Positions 47,897 to 56,245 of a stretch of DNA of 64,000 nucleotides are shown piece after piece. Made by a program: the position numbers and the translations under genes. Position 1 is the stretch's first letter. The number at the start of each line of letters is the position of its first letter. The notes beneath the pieces are model-generated. The model saw nothing but the letters and a program-made list of their open reading frames with translations. It did not search any database and was not told the origin of the DNA. This DNA comes from Clostridium akagii DSM 12554 (GTDB taxonomy: Bacteria; Bacillota; Clostridia; Clostridiales; Clostridiaceae). Location of the stretch: positions 1-64,000 of the forward strand of contig NZ_KK366009.1 in NCBI RefSeq assembly GCF_000686725.1. The letters run 5' to 3'.

Positions 47897-48415
47897 TTAT
47901 AGTTTTTTATTTACACTGTCCAAATAATTTTTGTACCAATTTATAGTGAAGTCATAGAAATCTAACCCAAAATTCAGTGTGGAAATTTCGAAGTTATTAT
48001 CATGCTTTTTAAGCATTTCCTTTACATCTAATAAATTATTTTTCAATTTAGTTAAATCATTTATATATGTATTTATTGAATTAGTTATCTCTTCATTATT
48101 TAGGTTATCAAAAAAAAATATTTTAGATAATGCACTTGTAGTATTGGTCTTAGAAACTTCTATTGGGGATTTTAGCCATATAATAAATTCTTCTTTACCT
48201 TGATCTGTTATAGAGTATATTTTTTTCAATTTACCATTGGTTGCGATTTCCTCAAGATATATTAACTTTTTTTGTACTAATCTTTTTAAGGATGGGTAAA
48301 TGCTGCCAAAACTAGCATCCATAAAATTTGAGGTACTTATGTTCATTGTCTGTTTAATATCGTAGCCAGTCATGTTCCTGGTCATAAGGAAACCAAGTAT
48401 TATGAATTCAATCAT
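47897..48415 (-). CDS. PadR family transcriptional regulator
   Basis: A 172-aa protein. The N-terminal winged helix (MIEFIILGFLMTRNMTGYDI, then ASFGSIYPSLKRLVQKKLIY) is typical of PadR, and a helical C-terminal dimerisation region (85-172) follows. AAGGAG precedes the ATG. It is the first gene of the operon with two flavodoxin-type proteins and has a perfect palindrome over its own promoter, so autorepression relieved by a phenolic or drug-like ligand is likely. Confidence 0.88.
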   Translation of the reverse strand: MIEFIILGFLMTRNMTGYDIKQTMNISTSNFMDASFGSIYPSLKRLVQKKLIYLEEIATNGKLKKIYSITDQGKEEFIIWLKSPIEVSKTNTTSALSKIFFFDNLNNEEITNSINTYINDLTKLKNNLLDVKEMLKKHDNNFEISTLNFGLDFYDFTINWYKNYLDSVNKKL

Positions 48416-48446
48416 TAAAGTTAACTCCTTTCATATATTAAAATTG

Positions 48447-48491
48447 ATATCATCACGTTATATATCACTTCGATATATAACGTGATGATAT
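48447..48491. promoter_or_regulatory. Perfect 20-bp inverted repeat, PadR operator
   Basis: Arms 48447-48466 and 48472-48491 are exact inverted copies around five bases (ACTTC); the core is ATCATCACGTTATATATC. It starts right after the -10 box of the padR promoter, at the expected transcription start, so a bound dimer would block initiation. Confidence 0.75.
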
Positions 48492-48492
48492 T

Positions 48493-48521
48493 ATTATACA
48501 TATTTATACCTGAGTTGTAAA
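48493..48521 (-). promoter_or_regulatory. Promoter of the PadR operon
   Basis: On the - strand TTTACA (48516-48521), a 17-base spacer and TATAAT (48493-48498). Confidence 0.65.
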
Positions 48522-48649
48522 TACTTTTTAAAACAACAATATAAACATTATATTAATTGCCTGTTGAAATTCAACTGATGATAATTGTATACTTAGTGCG
48601 TAAGGTTAATACATAATAGTAAAAATAATATAAAAATGGAGGGATAAAT

Positions 48650-49174
48650 ATGTTATCTGGAAAAATAATAACTTTAGGAATCACAGCATGTAGTCCAGCA
48701 GATAAGTCACTTATATTAATTAAGGAATTAAAAAAACGAGGGGCTGAAGTACATGTTGTTATGACTACAAATGCAGTTAATTTTGTTACACCACTTATGG
48801 TGCAGAGAGAGGCAGGAACACCAATCCAGATTGAACAGTTTGAACTTCCCAAAGCTTATGATATGAATCACCAGTCACTGTCATATAAGGCTGATTTAAT
48901 GCTTGTTGCACCCGTTTCTGCTAATACCATTGGAAAGGCAGCAAATGGAATAGCAGATAATATGCTTACTACAAATTTATTATCAACTAAGGCGCCTATT
49001 ATTTTTGCAACTCATATTAATCCCACAATGTACAGTAAACCAAGTGTACAAAGAAATGTAAAAATACTTAAAGAAGATGGGGTAATTTTTGTTGAAAATA
49101 AAGAGACTAAATATCCAAGCCTGTTTCCAAGTATAGAGGCTATTATTAAGAAGGTTGAAGAGGTGATTTGTTGA
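48650..49174 (+). CDS. Flavoprotein of the HFCD family (Dfp/EpiD/UbiX-like)
   Basis: A 174-aa protein with KIITLGITACSPADKSLILI at the FMN-binding start, APVSANTIGKAANGIADNML (the family's P-x-SANT-x-GK-x-A-x-GIADN motif) and a later NPTMYSKPSVQRN loop matching the substrate clamp of phosphopantothenoylcysteine decarboxylases. It lacks the CoaB half, so it is not a normal CoaBC. It could be a UbiX-like prenyltransferase subunit or a peptide-cysteine decarboxylase of the EpiD kind. Divergent from the PadR operon; the intergenic region is shared, so PadR might control it too. Confidence 0.75.
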   Translation: MLSGKIITLGITACSPADKSLILIKELKKRGAEVHVVMTTNAVNFVTPLMVQREAGTPIQIEQFELPKAYDMNHQSLSYKADLMLVAPVSANTIGKAANGIADNMLTTNLLSTKAPIIFATHINPTMYSKPSVQRNVKILKEDGVIFVENKETKYPSLFPSIEAIIKKVEEVIC

Positions 49175-49194
49175 GAGTTGTATCATAAATGTTA

Positions 49195-49285
49195 CTGGAA
49201 ATATCTTCAATAGCGGAGATATGTATGAAACTAATTTTAATGTAATTCTTTTTTGAAGTTAGGTAATATAATTTAAATAATTAGT
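49195..49285 (+). pseudogene. Partial copy of the MBL-fold gene at 42724
   Basis: The segment reads GNIFNSGDMYETNFNVILF and then TGAAGTTAGGTAATATAAT. At base level it is nearly the same as 43180-43250 inside the MBL-fold gene (FYSGDTYETNFDVIPFLKLG), and it ends with the TTTAAATAATT found after that gene's stop codon. Both ends are cut, so it is a relic of duplication or recombination between two copies. Confidence 0.7.
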
Positions 49286-49306
49286 TAAAAGGAGATGAAT
49301 GGTATT

Positions 49307-49549
49307 ATGACAAATATACTTGCAGTTGCGGGACAAAATTCAAAGTATAAGTTACCCAATGCTAAGCGTGCTGGATTTTGGGCTGGTTTATGGCATGGAT
49401 TAATCGCACCAATTACATTTATAATTAGTATATTTAACGTCAATGTACGTATTTATGAAACCAATAATAGAGGTCGTTTATATGATTTGGGATTTATGCT
49501 TGGTGCATCAATTTCATTAGGTGGAAGTGGTTCTAGGATAGCTAGATAA
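49307..49549 (+). CDS. Small clostridial membrane protein, unknown function
   Basis: An 80-aa protein with the conserved-looking AKRAGFWAGLWHGLIAPITF, a hydrophobic span (APITFIISIF) and a second glycine-rich hydrophobic part (LGFMLGASISLGG). I recognise it as a small family seen in many clostridia, with no known function. AAGGAG lies 12 bases ahead of the ATG at 49307 and only one base ahead of the alternative ATG at 49295, so the later start is chosen. Confidence 0.6.
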   Translation: MTNILAVAGQNSKYKLPNAKRAGFWAGLWHGLIAPITFIISIFNVNVRIYETNNRGRLYDLGFMLGASISLGGSGSRIAR

Positions 49550-49679
49550 CGATAGCTTTTTACTGTGCGATTTCCAAATAAAATCGTTTTTCATTAACAA
49601 TATTTTATATAGTATTTTTATATTTTAAGGCGCAAAGGTAAAATAATGTGCCATGTTTAAGATGGCTAGGAGGGAAAGA

Positions 49680-49982
49680 ATGTTTAAAATGAAATGCCCA
49701 GTTTGTAAATATGAAATGACTGATAAAACAAAGATATTAGGACATAAATCATATGAATGTAGTAATTGTAGATCATCACTTAAAGTCTCTAATTCTTATC
49801 GAATTACATATATAGTTGGACTGTTTTTGGCTTCTATTTTGGGTGTTTTAATTACTGATAAGTTAAGGCAAAACACTATTTTTCAACGATTTATTATCTG
49901 TCCATTAATTCTTGGAGCATGCATTGGGACAATATCTTCAATTGTAGTATTATTATACCCTACTAAATTGTCAAATTTATAG
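49680..49982 (+). CDS. Zinc-ribbon protein with two membrane spans
   Basis: A 100-aa protein. An N-terminal zinc ribbon (CPVCKYEM at 5-12, YECSNCRSS near 30) is followed by two hydrophobic spans (about 45-62 and 75-95). AGGAGGG precedes the ATG at 49680; earlier in-frame starts have no such site. Unknown function; the ribbon would lie in the cytoplasm. Confidence 0.6.
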   Translation: MFKMKCPVCKYEMTDKTKILGHKSYECSNCRSSLKVSNSYRITYIVGLFLASILGVLITDKLRQNTIFQRFIICPLILGACIGTISSIVVLLYPTKLSNL

Positions 49983-49992
49983 AGGTTTGAAT

Positions 49993-50163
49993 ATGAGCAA
50001 GTCTGTTTATAAAAGTGCAAAAGGCGAGAAAATAGTTAGGAAAATGTATGACAAGCAAGTTTTAGCATTAAATATAGAATTTGAAGATATTTATGTGGAT
50101 ACAAGGTTTGGAAAAACTCATTTGGTTAAGACAGGTAATCAAAATGGAAAACCAATTTTATAA
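49993..50163 (+). pseudogene. N-terminal fragment of an alpha/beta hydrolase
   Basis: A 56-codon frame, too short for most gene finders. It ends DTRFGKTHLVKTGNQNGKPI and L, the stretch that in alpha/beta hydrolases runs directly into the oxyanion loop (FFHGGN). The catalytic body is missing and unrelated AT-rich sequence follows. AGAGG precedes the ATG. Confidence 0.55.
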
Positions 50164-50274
50164 AAATGATATCTGATTTTTTAGCTGAGTAGTTTTAATA
50201 AATATAATGAAAACCCTTAGTTATATTGCATCAGCAATAAATGAAATATTCATATAATTAGGAGAAATGATAAA

Positions 50275-50859
50275 ATGAAAAGTACTAATATCTATGTTAT
50301 CCATGGTTATACATCTTCCAGTAAGGCAGAGTGGTTTCCATGGCTGAAAGATCAGTTTAAAAATAGTAATGTTAAAATTCATATTCTTAATATGCCTAAT
50401 TCCAGTGATCCACATCTTGAACCCTGGCTTAAACATCTTCGTAAAAATATTTTAGATATTGATGAAAATACGATATTTATTGGTCATAGTCTTGGATGTG
50501 TTACGGCACTGCGTTATATTCTAGAAAAAAGCATAAAAATCAAAGGTACAATACTTGCGTCGGGGTTCATAAATGAAAATCCAATGGATGTCCAAACAGA
50601 AGGCATTCAAGAATTTTTAGATGAATCACTTGATATTGCAAGAATAAAAAGTCTCATTTCATCAAGAATTGTTATTACTGCAACAGATGATGATATTGTT
50701 CCAACCGAAGCTACACAAAAACTAGCAAAAGCCCTAGATGCAAATCTTATTATTCTTTCATCAGGCAAACATTTTATTGCTCGTGATGGATATACTGATT
50801 TTCCTGTTCTATTGAATGAAATCCATAAATTGATTAATGATTATTCAAAGTTGCCATAA
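50275..50859 (+). CDS. Serine hydrolase, RBBP9/YdeN family
   Basis: A 194-aa alpha/beta hydrolase. NIYVIHGYTSSSKAEWFPWL holds the HG oxyanion turn, FIGHSLGCVTAL the nucleophile elbow, ATDDDIVP the catalytic Asp and SGKHFIARDG the catalytic His. The length matches the YdeN family, which has no known physiological substrate. AGGAG precedes the ATG. It follows the broken hydrolase fragment but is not its continuation. Confidence 0.82.
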   Translation: MKSTNIYVIHGYTSSSKAEWFPWLKDQFKNSNVKIHILNMPNSSDPHLEPWLKHLRKNILDIDENTIFIGHSLGCVTALRYILEKSIKIKGTILASGFINENPMDVQTEGIQEFLDESLDIARIKSLISSRIVITATDDDIVPTEATQKLAKALDANLIILSSGKHFIARDGYTDFPVLLNEIHKLINDYSKLP

Positions 50860-50867
50860 TACCATCA

Positions 50868-50975
50868 GTTGATTATGACAGTATTACTTTTAGCGTTAAC
50901 CTCTATGGAAGCTCAAAGGATAAAGAAACTATTGAATACTTTTTTGATTTACGGGATAAAGAACTTCCACAATAG
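50868..50975 (+). pseudogene. Short C-terminal coding scrap, unidentified
   Basis: The frame reads VDYDSITFSVNLYGSSKDKE, then TIEYFFDLRDKELPQ and stop. It has normal protein composition but no start or ribosome site; probably the tail of a lost gene. I cannot assign a family. Confidence 0.25.
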
Positions 50976-51118
50976 TGATTTTAAAAGGTATAAAGTTCAT
51001 CATAAATGAGTGATTATTGATAATATGTTGAAATTAGGCAGACAATAAATGTATAATTGTCAATAAAGGTTAATATAAAATAGGTGATATATGGTTTGTA
51101 AAGGAGTATGACTATTTA

Positions 51119-51667
51119 ATGGGAAAAATTTTATGCTTTATTTATGATAATATGGTGGATTTTGAAATGACATTAGCTTGTCATTTAATAGGTAAAGAAA
51201 TAGTTCCAATTGCTTATGAAATTAAGGTTATAAAAAGTACTTCGGGTATGTGCTATTATCCAATAACTACAGTTAAAGAAGCTGTGGAGTATAAAGATGT
51301 TGATGGTTTAAATGACGAGCAAAGACGTGAGTTAACAGAGCTCATAAATAAACTAAATGATCAAGGAAAACTATTATCTGCAATATGTGCAGGCCCACAG
51401 TATTTAGCTAGAGCAGGTATATTAAAAGAGAAAAAATATACCACTGCTTTAACTGAAGATAAGCTTAAGGAATATTTTCCTATGGTACAAGAAGATCCAT
51501 TTCCAAGGGATACCTATGTAAATGAAAATGTAGTGAGAGATAATAATATTATTACGGCGGTGGGAAATGCCTTTATAGATTTTTCTATAGAAATACTGGA
51601 CTATTTTGGTAAGTTTAATGATGAAGCAGAAAAGAAAAAATGTTCGAATCACTACAAAACGTATTGA
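51119..51667 (+). CDS. DJ-1/PfpI family protein with an internal deletion
   Basis: A 182-aa protein with the nucleophile segment AICAGPQYLARAGIL (reactive Cys) and KYTTALTEDKL. In relatives the strand before it reads VDGLIIPGG and leads into the nucleophile region; here VDGL is followed directly by NDEQRRELTELI, so about six residues including the PGG turn are missing. A second short gap is seen near HLIGKEIVP. It may be unable to fold properly or may have changed function. AAGGAG precedes the ATG. Confidence 0.7.
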   Translation: MGKILCFIYDNMVDFEMTLACHLIGKEIVPIAYEIKVIKSTSGMCYYPITTVKEAVEYKDVDGLNDEQRRELTELINKLNDQGKLLSAICAGPQYLARAGILKEKKYTTALTEDKLKEYFPMVQEDPFPRDTYVNENVVRDNNIITAVGNAFIDFSIEILDYFGKFNDEAEKKKCSNHYKTY

Positions 51668-51815
51668 GATCATAGGCTAAAAAATGATAGTAGATACTCT
51701 TCGTTAATGTTAATAAACTGAGCATTGGGTATATCATTTAATTTTATGGGGTACTGGATTGGATGTAATATATCAAAGATATACAGCGAAGAAAATGAAA
51801 GGAGAGATCATTATA

Positions 51816-52148
51816 ATGGAATTTAAAGAAGTGAAAATTGAAATGTATGTTCCAGAAGAATATATCATAAAATTAAGAAATGAACTTAATAAAATAAAGG
51901 CAGGTAAAGTTGGGAATTATGATAATGTTATATCTATAACAAGGGTAAGAGGATATTGGAGACCATTAGAAGGCTCGGATCCCTTTAATGGTGAAGTTGG
52001 TAAAATATCTGAGGGCGAAGAATGTAAGATTGAAATAAGATGTAACAGAGAATACGTTAAGAATGCCATTAAAGTTATAAAAGAAATTCATCCTTATGAA
52101 GAACCACTAATTAATATTATCCCAATTGTAAACGAACTATTTGAATAG
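51816..52148 (+). CDS. NIF3/YqfO-type (CutA-like) small protein
   Basis: A 110-aa protein: KIEMYVPEEYIIKLRNELNK, ITRVRGYWRPLEGSDPFNGE and VKNAIKVIKEIHPYEEPLIN. This is the ferredoxin-like inserted domain of NIF3/YqfO proteins (ending HPYEEPA) occurring alone. AAAGGAGAG sets the ATG at 51816. Molecular role unknown; a metal or nucleotide sensing part has been suggested for the family. Confidence 0.75.
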   Translation: MEFKEVKIEMYVPEEYIIKLRNELNKIKAGKVGNYDNVISITRVRGYWRPLEGSDPFNGEVGKISEGEECKIEIRCNREYVKNAIKVIKEIHPYEEPLINIIPIVNELFE

Positions 52149-52212
52149 AAAATTTAATAATTTGTAACACCTTATGTAATAATGGTATTCAAATAGTAGA
52201 AGGAGTGTTTAA

Positions 52213-53844
52213 ATGAAGTCTATTTTGGTTATGGGAGGAACTACGTTTGTAAGTAGTTCTTTGGCGAAATATCTTATTGAACAAGGTTATAATGTTGATA
52301 TTCTTACAAGAGGAAATAAAAAAATAGATTATGATGGATTTAGAGAACATTTGATTTGTGATAGGAAATCAAGGAAGGAAATGCAAGAAGTTTTAAAGGG
52401 AAGAAAATATGAATTCATTTTTGATATATCTGCATATACAAAATATGATGTGGAGGTTTTGTTAAGTTCAACTTGTAATAGCCTATTAAAAAAGTATATA
52501 TTTTGCTCATCAGGAGCAGTATATAAGCCAAGTAATGTTCTTATACAAGAATGCTTTGAAAAAGGAGAAAACCCTAACTGGGGAAAGTATGGTGTTAATA
52601 AAAAAGAAGCAGAGGATCTTGTTATAAATAGCGGACTTCCATACATGATTTTTAGACCTACATATATTTATGGTGAAAATAATAATTTATATAGAGAAGC
52701 ATATTTTTTTGATAGGATTAGAAATAATAAAGCTATTCCGTTACCTTTTGGAAATAGTATTACAACTCAATTCATACATATTGATGATTTGATTAGAGTA
52801 TTTGAAAGTTCAATGAATAACAAAAATGTTTCAAAGATATACAATGTTACAAATCCAGAAATAGTTTCTTGGGGAACTTTTATAACAAAATGTGGCGAAG
52901 TTGTAGGTAAAAGTCCTATCATAAAAAAAATAGATATAAACCGAATAAAATTGGCGTCAAGGTCATATTTCCCTTTTAGAGATGTAACATACATGCTTGA
53001 TATAAAAAAATTGATAGAAGACGGTTTGTATATTCCTACAATTTCACTGGAAAAGGGATTAAAGCAAACATACCAGTGGTACATAGATAAAAATCCAAAT
53101 TTGAATGATGTTAAAATGATGAGTAAAGTTGATGAATTAATGGTAGATTATAAATTAAATTTAGGAAAAGAAACTGAGCATTTTATAATTTATAATGCAG
53201 AAATAGACAGGACATGCCTCCATACAGTAGCACATGTTCTCGAAGATAATTATAGGAGAATTACAACAAATTATAAGCAAAAATTGCAAGAAAAAATAAC
53301 TATTGAGATTTATTCAGGCCGTAACGAGCTTCATACTGCTTTAGGATTATCCAATGCACCGGATTGGATAAGAGGTGGAATCGGTGGTGGTAAAATTATA
53401 ATAGCATCTCCTTTAAATCCACCACCAGGCTCAAATTTCGATAACGTGTTAAATACAGCGGTCCATGAGTTTACTCATATAATAGTAAATAAAATAAATG
53501 AGAATACACCAAGATGGCTTAATGAGGGAATCGCTGGTTATGAAGCAAAAGATAATGATGCAAAATGGATAAGGGAAACCGTTAAGAATGGATTACTAAA
53601 AAATTGTATTCCTACATTCAAAGATCTAGATACTGGCGAGGATTATGAAACGTTTTTTAAGCTCAATGGGTATCAATACTCATACACCATAATAGAATCA
53701 ATAATTGAAGAGTTTGGTTACAATAAGCTATATGATTTAATAAAAAAACCAAATAACTTTGTAGATATTTTTGGTATAACAGAGAAAAAAATGCAAAGTA
53801 AATGGATGGAATATATTAAAAACAATTATCTTTGCACCTCATAA
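52213..53844 (+). CDS. Fusion of NAD-dependent epimerase-type SDR with a zinc peptidase (gluzincin) domain
   Basis: A 543-aa protein with two unrelated halves. Residues 1-300 form an extended SDR: glycine-rich MGGTTFVSSSLAKYL, ILTRGNK, and YGVNK (YxxxK) near 126, with a TTQFIHIDDLIRVF segment typical of sugar-nucleotide epimerases and reductases. Residues 310-540 form a peptidase-MA-like metalloprotease with HEFTH near 418 and NEGIAGYEA near 436. The gene has one continuous frame, GAAGGAG before the ATG and no internal ribosome site at the junction. No signal peptide, so both parts act in the cytoplasm. Confidence 0.8.
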   Translation: MKSILVMGGTTFVSSSLAKYLIEQGYNVDILTRGNKKIDYDGFREHLICDRKSRKEMQEVLKGRKYEFIFDISAYTKYDVEVLLSSTCNSLLKKYIFCSSGAVYKPSNVLIQECFEKGENPNWGKYGVNKKEAEDLVINSGLPYMIFRPTYIYGENNNLYREAYFFDRIRNNKAIPLPFGNSITTQFIHIDDLIRVFESSMNNKNVSKIYNVTNPEIVSWGTFITKCGEVVGKSPIIKKIDINRIKLASRSYFPFRDVTYMLDIKKLIEDGLYIPTISLEKGLKQTYQWYIDKNPNLNDVKMMSKVDELMVDYKLNLGKETEHFIIYNAEIDRTCLHTVAHVLEDNYRRITTNYKQKLQEKITIEIYSGRNELHTALGLSNAPDWIRGGIGGGKIIIASPLNPPPGSNFDNVLNTAVHEFTHIIVNKINENTPRWLNEGIAGYEAKDNDAKWIRETVKNGLLKNCIPTFKDLDTGEDYETFFKLNGYQYSYTIIESIIEEFGYNKLYDLIKKPNNFVDIFGITEKKMQSKWMEYIKNNYLCTS

Positions 53845-53866
53845 AATAATACTAGGGAGGAATGTT

Positions 53867-54376
53867 ATGAGATTATTAAGACCATCTATGGAATATAAAG
53901 AGCAGGTTTTAGAGTACAAAAAAGGATTTATGGAAAACGGTGATGATATGGCGGGAGCATCATATTTGCAAAACTATGATGTTTATGAAGAATGGATAAA
54001 GTTTGTACTAGATAACGAAAAAGAGAATACAAAACATACTGAGGTAACTGCAAATGTGTTCCTGGCAATAAGGGAAGAAGATAACAGTTTAGTTGGTATG
54101 ATTAATCTAAGGCATTCATTAAATGAATATTTATATAATTACGGAGGGCATATTGGCTATAGTGTAAGAAAAATTGAACGCAGAAAAGGTTATGCTACGG
54201 AAATGCTGAAAATTACATTGGATGAATGTAGAAAATTGGAAATGAAAAAAGTATTAATTACATGTGATTCTGATAATATTGCTTCTGCAAAGACAATAAA
54301 ATCTTGTGGTGGAATATTTGAAAATGAAGTACACGAGGATGAAGGATTAGTTCAGAGATATTGGATTGAACTATGA
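53867..54376 (+). CDS. GNAT family N-acetyltransferase
   Basis: A 169-aa acetyltransferase. FLAIREEDNSLVGMINLRHS gives strands 2-4, and GGHIGYSVRKIERRKGYATE contains the acetyl-CoA pyrophosphate-binding Q/RxxGxA-type loop (RKGYAT); VLITCDSDNIASAKTIKSCG closes the fold. Resembles uncharacterised GNATs acting on small amines. GGGAGG precedes the ATG, 22 bases after the fusion gene. Confidence 0.82.
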   Translation: MRLLRPSMEYKEQVLEYKKGFMENGDDMAGASYLQNYDVYEEWIKFVLDNEKENTKHTEVTANVFLAIREEDNSLVGMINLRHSLNEYLYNYGGHIGYSVRKIERRKGYATEMLKITLDECRKLEMKKVLITCDSDNIASAKTIKSCGGIFENEVHEDEGLVQRYWIEL

Positions 54377-54528
54377 GCATTCACCTCAAATCTTGATATT
54401 TCCATAGTTATATATTTATGTTACGATTTAACTAAGGTATATAATGCGATTTATGATGCAGTAGTATTTTAAGTTGCTTTGGAATCATAATATAGAACTG
54501 AACCGATATCGGCAGTGGGGAGATTTGT

Positions 54529-54962
54529 ATGTGCACAGTATGTGATAGAATTCAAGAAACCATTGAAGGTAAAAACAGATATTTTGTTAAGGAGTTAGAA
54601 ACTGGTTATGTCATATTAGGGGATTATCAACGTTTTAAAGGATATACTTTATTTTTATGCAAGGTACATGCTACTGAAATACATTTTTTAGAAACAAGTT
54701 CCTAAATGAAATGTCATTAGTAGCTGAGGCTACATACAATGCATTTAAGCCCGATAAATTAAATTATGAGTTATTAGGGCAAGGAGAAGGAATATATATT
54801 CATTGGCATTTATTCCTAAGGTGTGCTGCGGATACACCAAATCCTGGACCTGTTTGGAAATTATTAAAAGAGGAAATGTATAGTGAAAAGTATATACCGT
54901 CTGATGAAGAACTAGAAGAAATGAAAAAGAGTTTAAAAACAGAGTTAAAGAAATTGCTTTAA
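54529..54962 (+). pseudogene. HIT family protein, frameshifted
   Basis: The first frame reads MCTVCDRIQETIEGKNRYFV through KVHATEIHFLETSS and stops at 54703. A second frame continues KFLNEMSLVAEATYNAFKPD, then YIHWHLFLR and DTPNPGPVWKLL. Joined, they make one HIT-like hydrolase of about 140 aa, so a small deletion near 54690 broke it. The histidine triad is also altered: Tyr stands where the first His of HxHWH is expected. Confidence 0.7.
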
Positions 54963-55026
54963 ATTATTTGAGTAGAAAGATATTTATGTGACGATAAAAT
55001 ATCAAATAAAAATATGGAGGCGGCAA

Positions 55027-55605
55027 ATGAAAACATTACTTTTTTTAGCTAAGGGATTTGAAACAATGGAATTTAGTGTATTTGTAGATGTTATGGGCTG
55101 GGCAAGAAATGATTATGGATATGATGTTCCAGTAGTAACTTGTGGATTTCATAAACAAGTTAAAAGTACATTTAATATTCCTGTATTAGTAGATAAAACA
55201 ATAGATGAAATTAATGTTGATGACTATGATGCACTAGCCATTCCTGGTGGATTTGAAGAATTTGGATTTTATGAAGAAGCTTATGATGAGCGCTTTCTGA
55301 ATTTAATAAGAAAGTTTGATTCAAAAGGAAAAATTATTGCTACTATTTGTGTGGCAGCGTTGCCAGTGGGTAAAAGCGGAGTTTTAAAAAATCGTAAAGC
55401 TACTACATATCATCTAAGAGATGCATATAGGCAAAAACAGTTAAAAGAATTTGGTGTTAATGTTTTAAATGAACCAATTGTAGTTGATAAAAATATTATT
55501 ACTTCGTATTGCCCAGAAACAGCTCCTTATGTGGCATTTAAACTTTTAGAAATGCTTACATCAAGGGAAAAAATGGAGAGTGTAAAAACTGCTATGGGAT
55601 TTTAG
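55027..55605 (+). CDS. DJ-1/PfpI family protein
   Basis: A 192-aa protein: [37 protein letters not shown] and [14 protein letters not shown] with the reactive Cys near 106. The Glu at GFETME matches the residue that tunes the Cys in DJ-1. Likely a glyoxalase-, deglycase- or chaperone-type stress protein; the function is not certain in this family. TGGAGG sets the ATG at 55027. Unlike the relative at 51119, the fold is complete. Confidence 0.82.
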   Translation: MKTLLFLAKGFETMEFSVFVDVMGWARNDYGYDVPVVTCGFHKQVKSTFNIPVLVDKTIDEINVDDYDALAIPGGFEEFGFYEEAYDERFLNLIRKFDSKGKIIATICVAALPVGKSGVLKNRKATTYHLRDAYRQKQLKEFGVNVLNEPIVVDKNIITSYCPETAPYVAFKLLEMLTSREKMESVKTAMGF

Positions 55606-55693
55606 TAAAATGAAAAGATGATTAAGGATAGATTTAAGGTAAATCTTTCAACATATGCTGTGGAGCAAAGTTCATTTACAGAGGAGGGATTTT

Positions 55694-56203
55694 TTGAAAA
55701 GATCAGTAATCTTATTTCCTAAATTCAACAACTACAATAGTATAAATAGCATAAGAGAAAAGTATTACCCACTCGTAAAGTGCATCCCACCTCATATCAC
55801 TATCGTTTTCCCGTTTGAAAGTAATATATCCACTAATGAGTTAAATGAGCATTTTAAGGAATCATTGAAAGGAATAAAAAAGTTTGATATCCAATTGAAG
55901 GATATCACAGGTGATTTTAGAGATGGTTTTTTATTTCTTAATGTGAAGAAGGGAAATGACAATATAATTGAATTACACGATAAATTATACAGTGGGATAT
56001 TACAGAATTTTTTAATCAAGAAGATAACATATTGTCCTCACTTAACTGTGGGTAGATTGAAGGAGCAGAAAGAGTTTGATAATGTAATCAATGAATTAAG
56101 TTGTTTTAGTGGAAAATTTAAGACAGTAATTGACAAAATATTTGTAGAAAATATCGATATTAATGAAAAATCCATTATAGAGTTTTCATTTGGTTTAGAA
56201 TAA
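55694..56203 (+). CDS. 2'-5' RNA ligase / cyclic phosphodiesterase superfamily protein
   Basis: A 169-aa protein with the two signature motifs HxT: PPHITIVFPF near 37 and CPHLTVGRL near 118. This is the LigT/YjcG fold that opens or closes 2',3' or 2',5' phosphodiester bonds in RNA or nucleotides. The start is TTG at 55694 with GGAGGG six bases upstream. Physiological substrate unknown. Confidence 0.78.
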   Translation: MKRSVILFPKFNNYNSINSIREKYYPLVKCIPPHITIVFPFESNISTNELNEHFKESLKGIKKFDIQLKDITGDFRDGFLFLNVKKGNDNIIELHDKLYSGILQNFLIKKITYCPHLTVGRLKEQKEFDNVINELSCFSGKFKTVIDKIFVENIDINEKSIIEFSFGLE

Positions 56204-56245
56204 AGCCTATATTGCAAGAAAAAAATATTTCGTAAGGAGAAATTA

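Noticed and set aside
48650-49174. Flavoprotein as a lanthipeptide or thioviridamide-type cysteine decarboxylase
   Set aside because: No precursor peptide or lanthipeptide enzymes lie nearby; only the general HFCD family can be supported.
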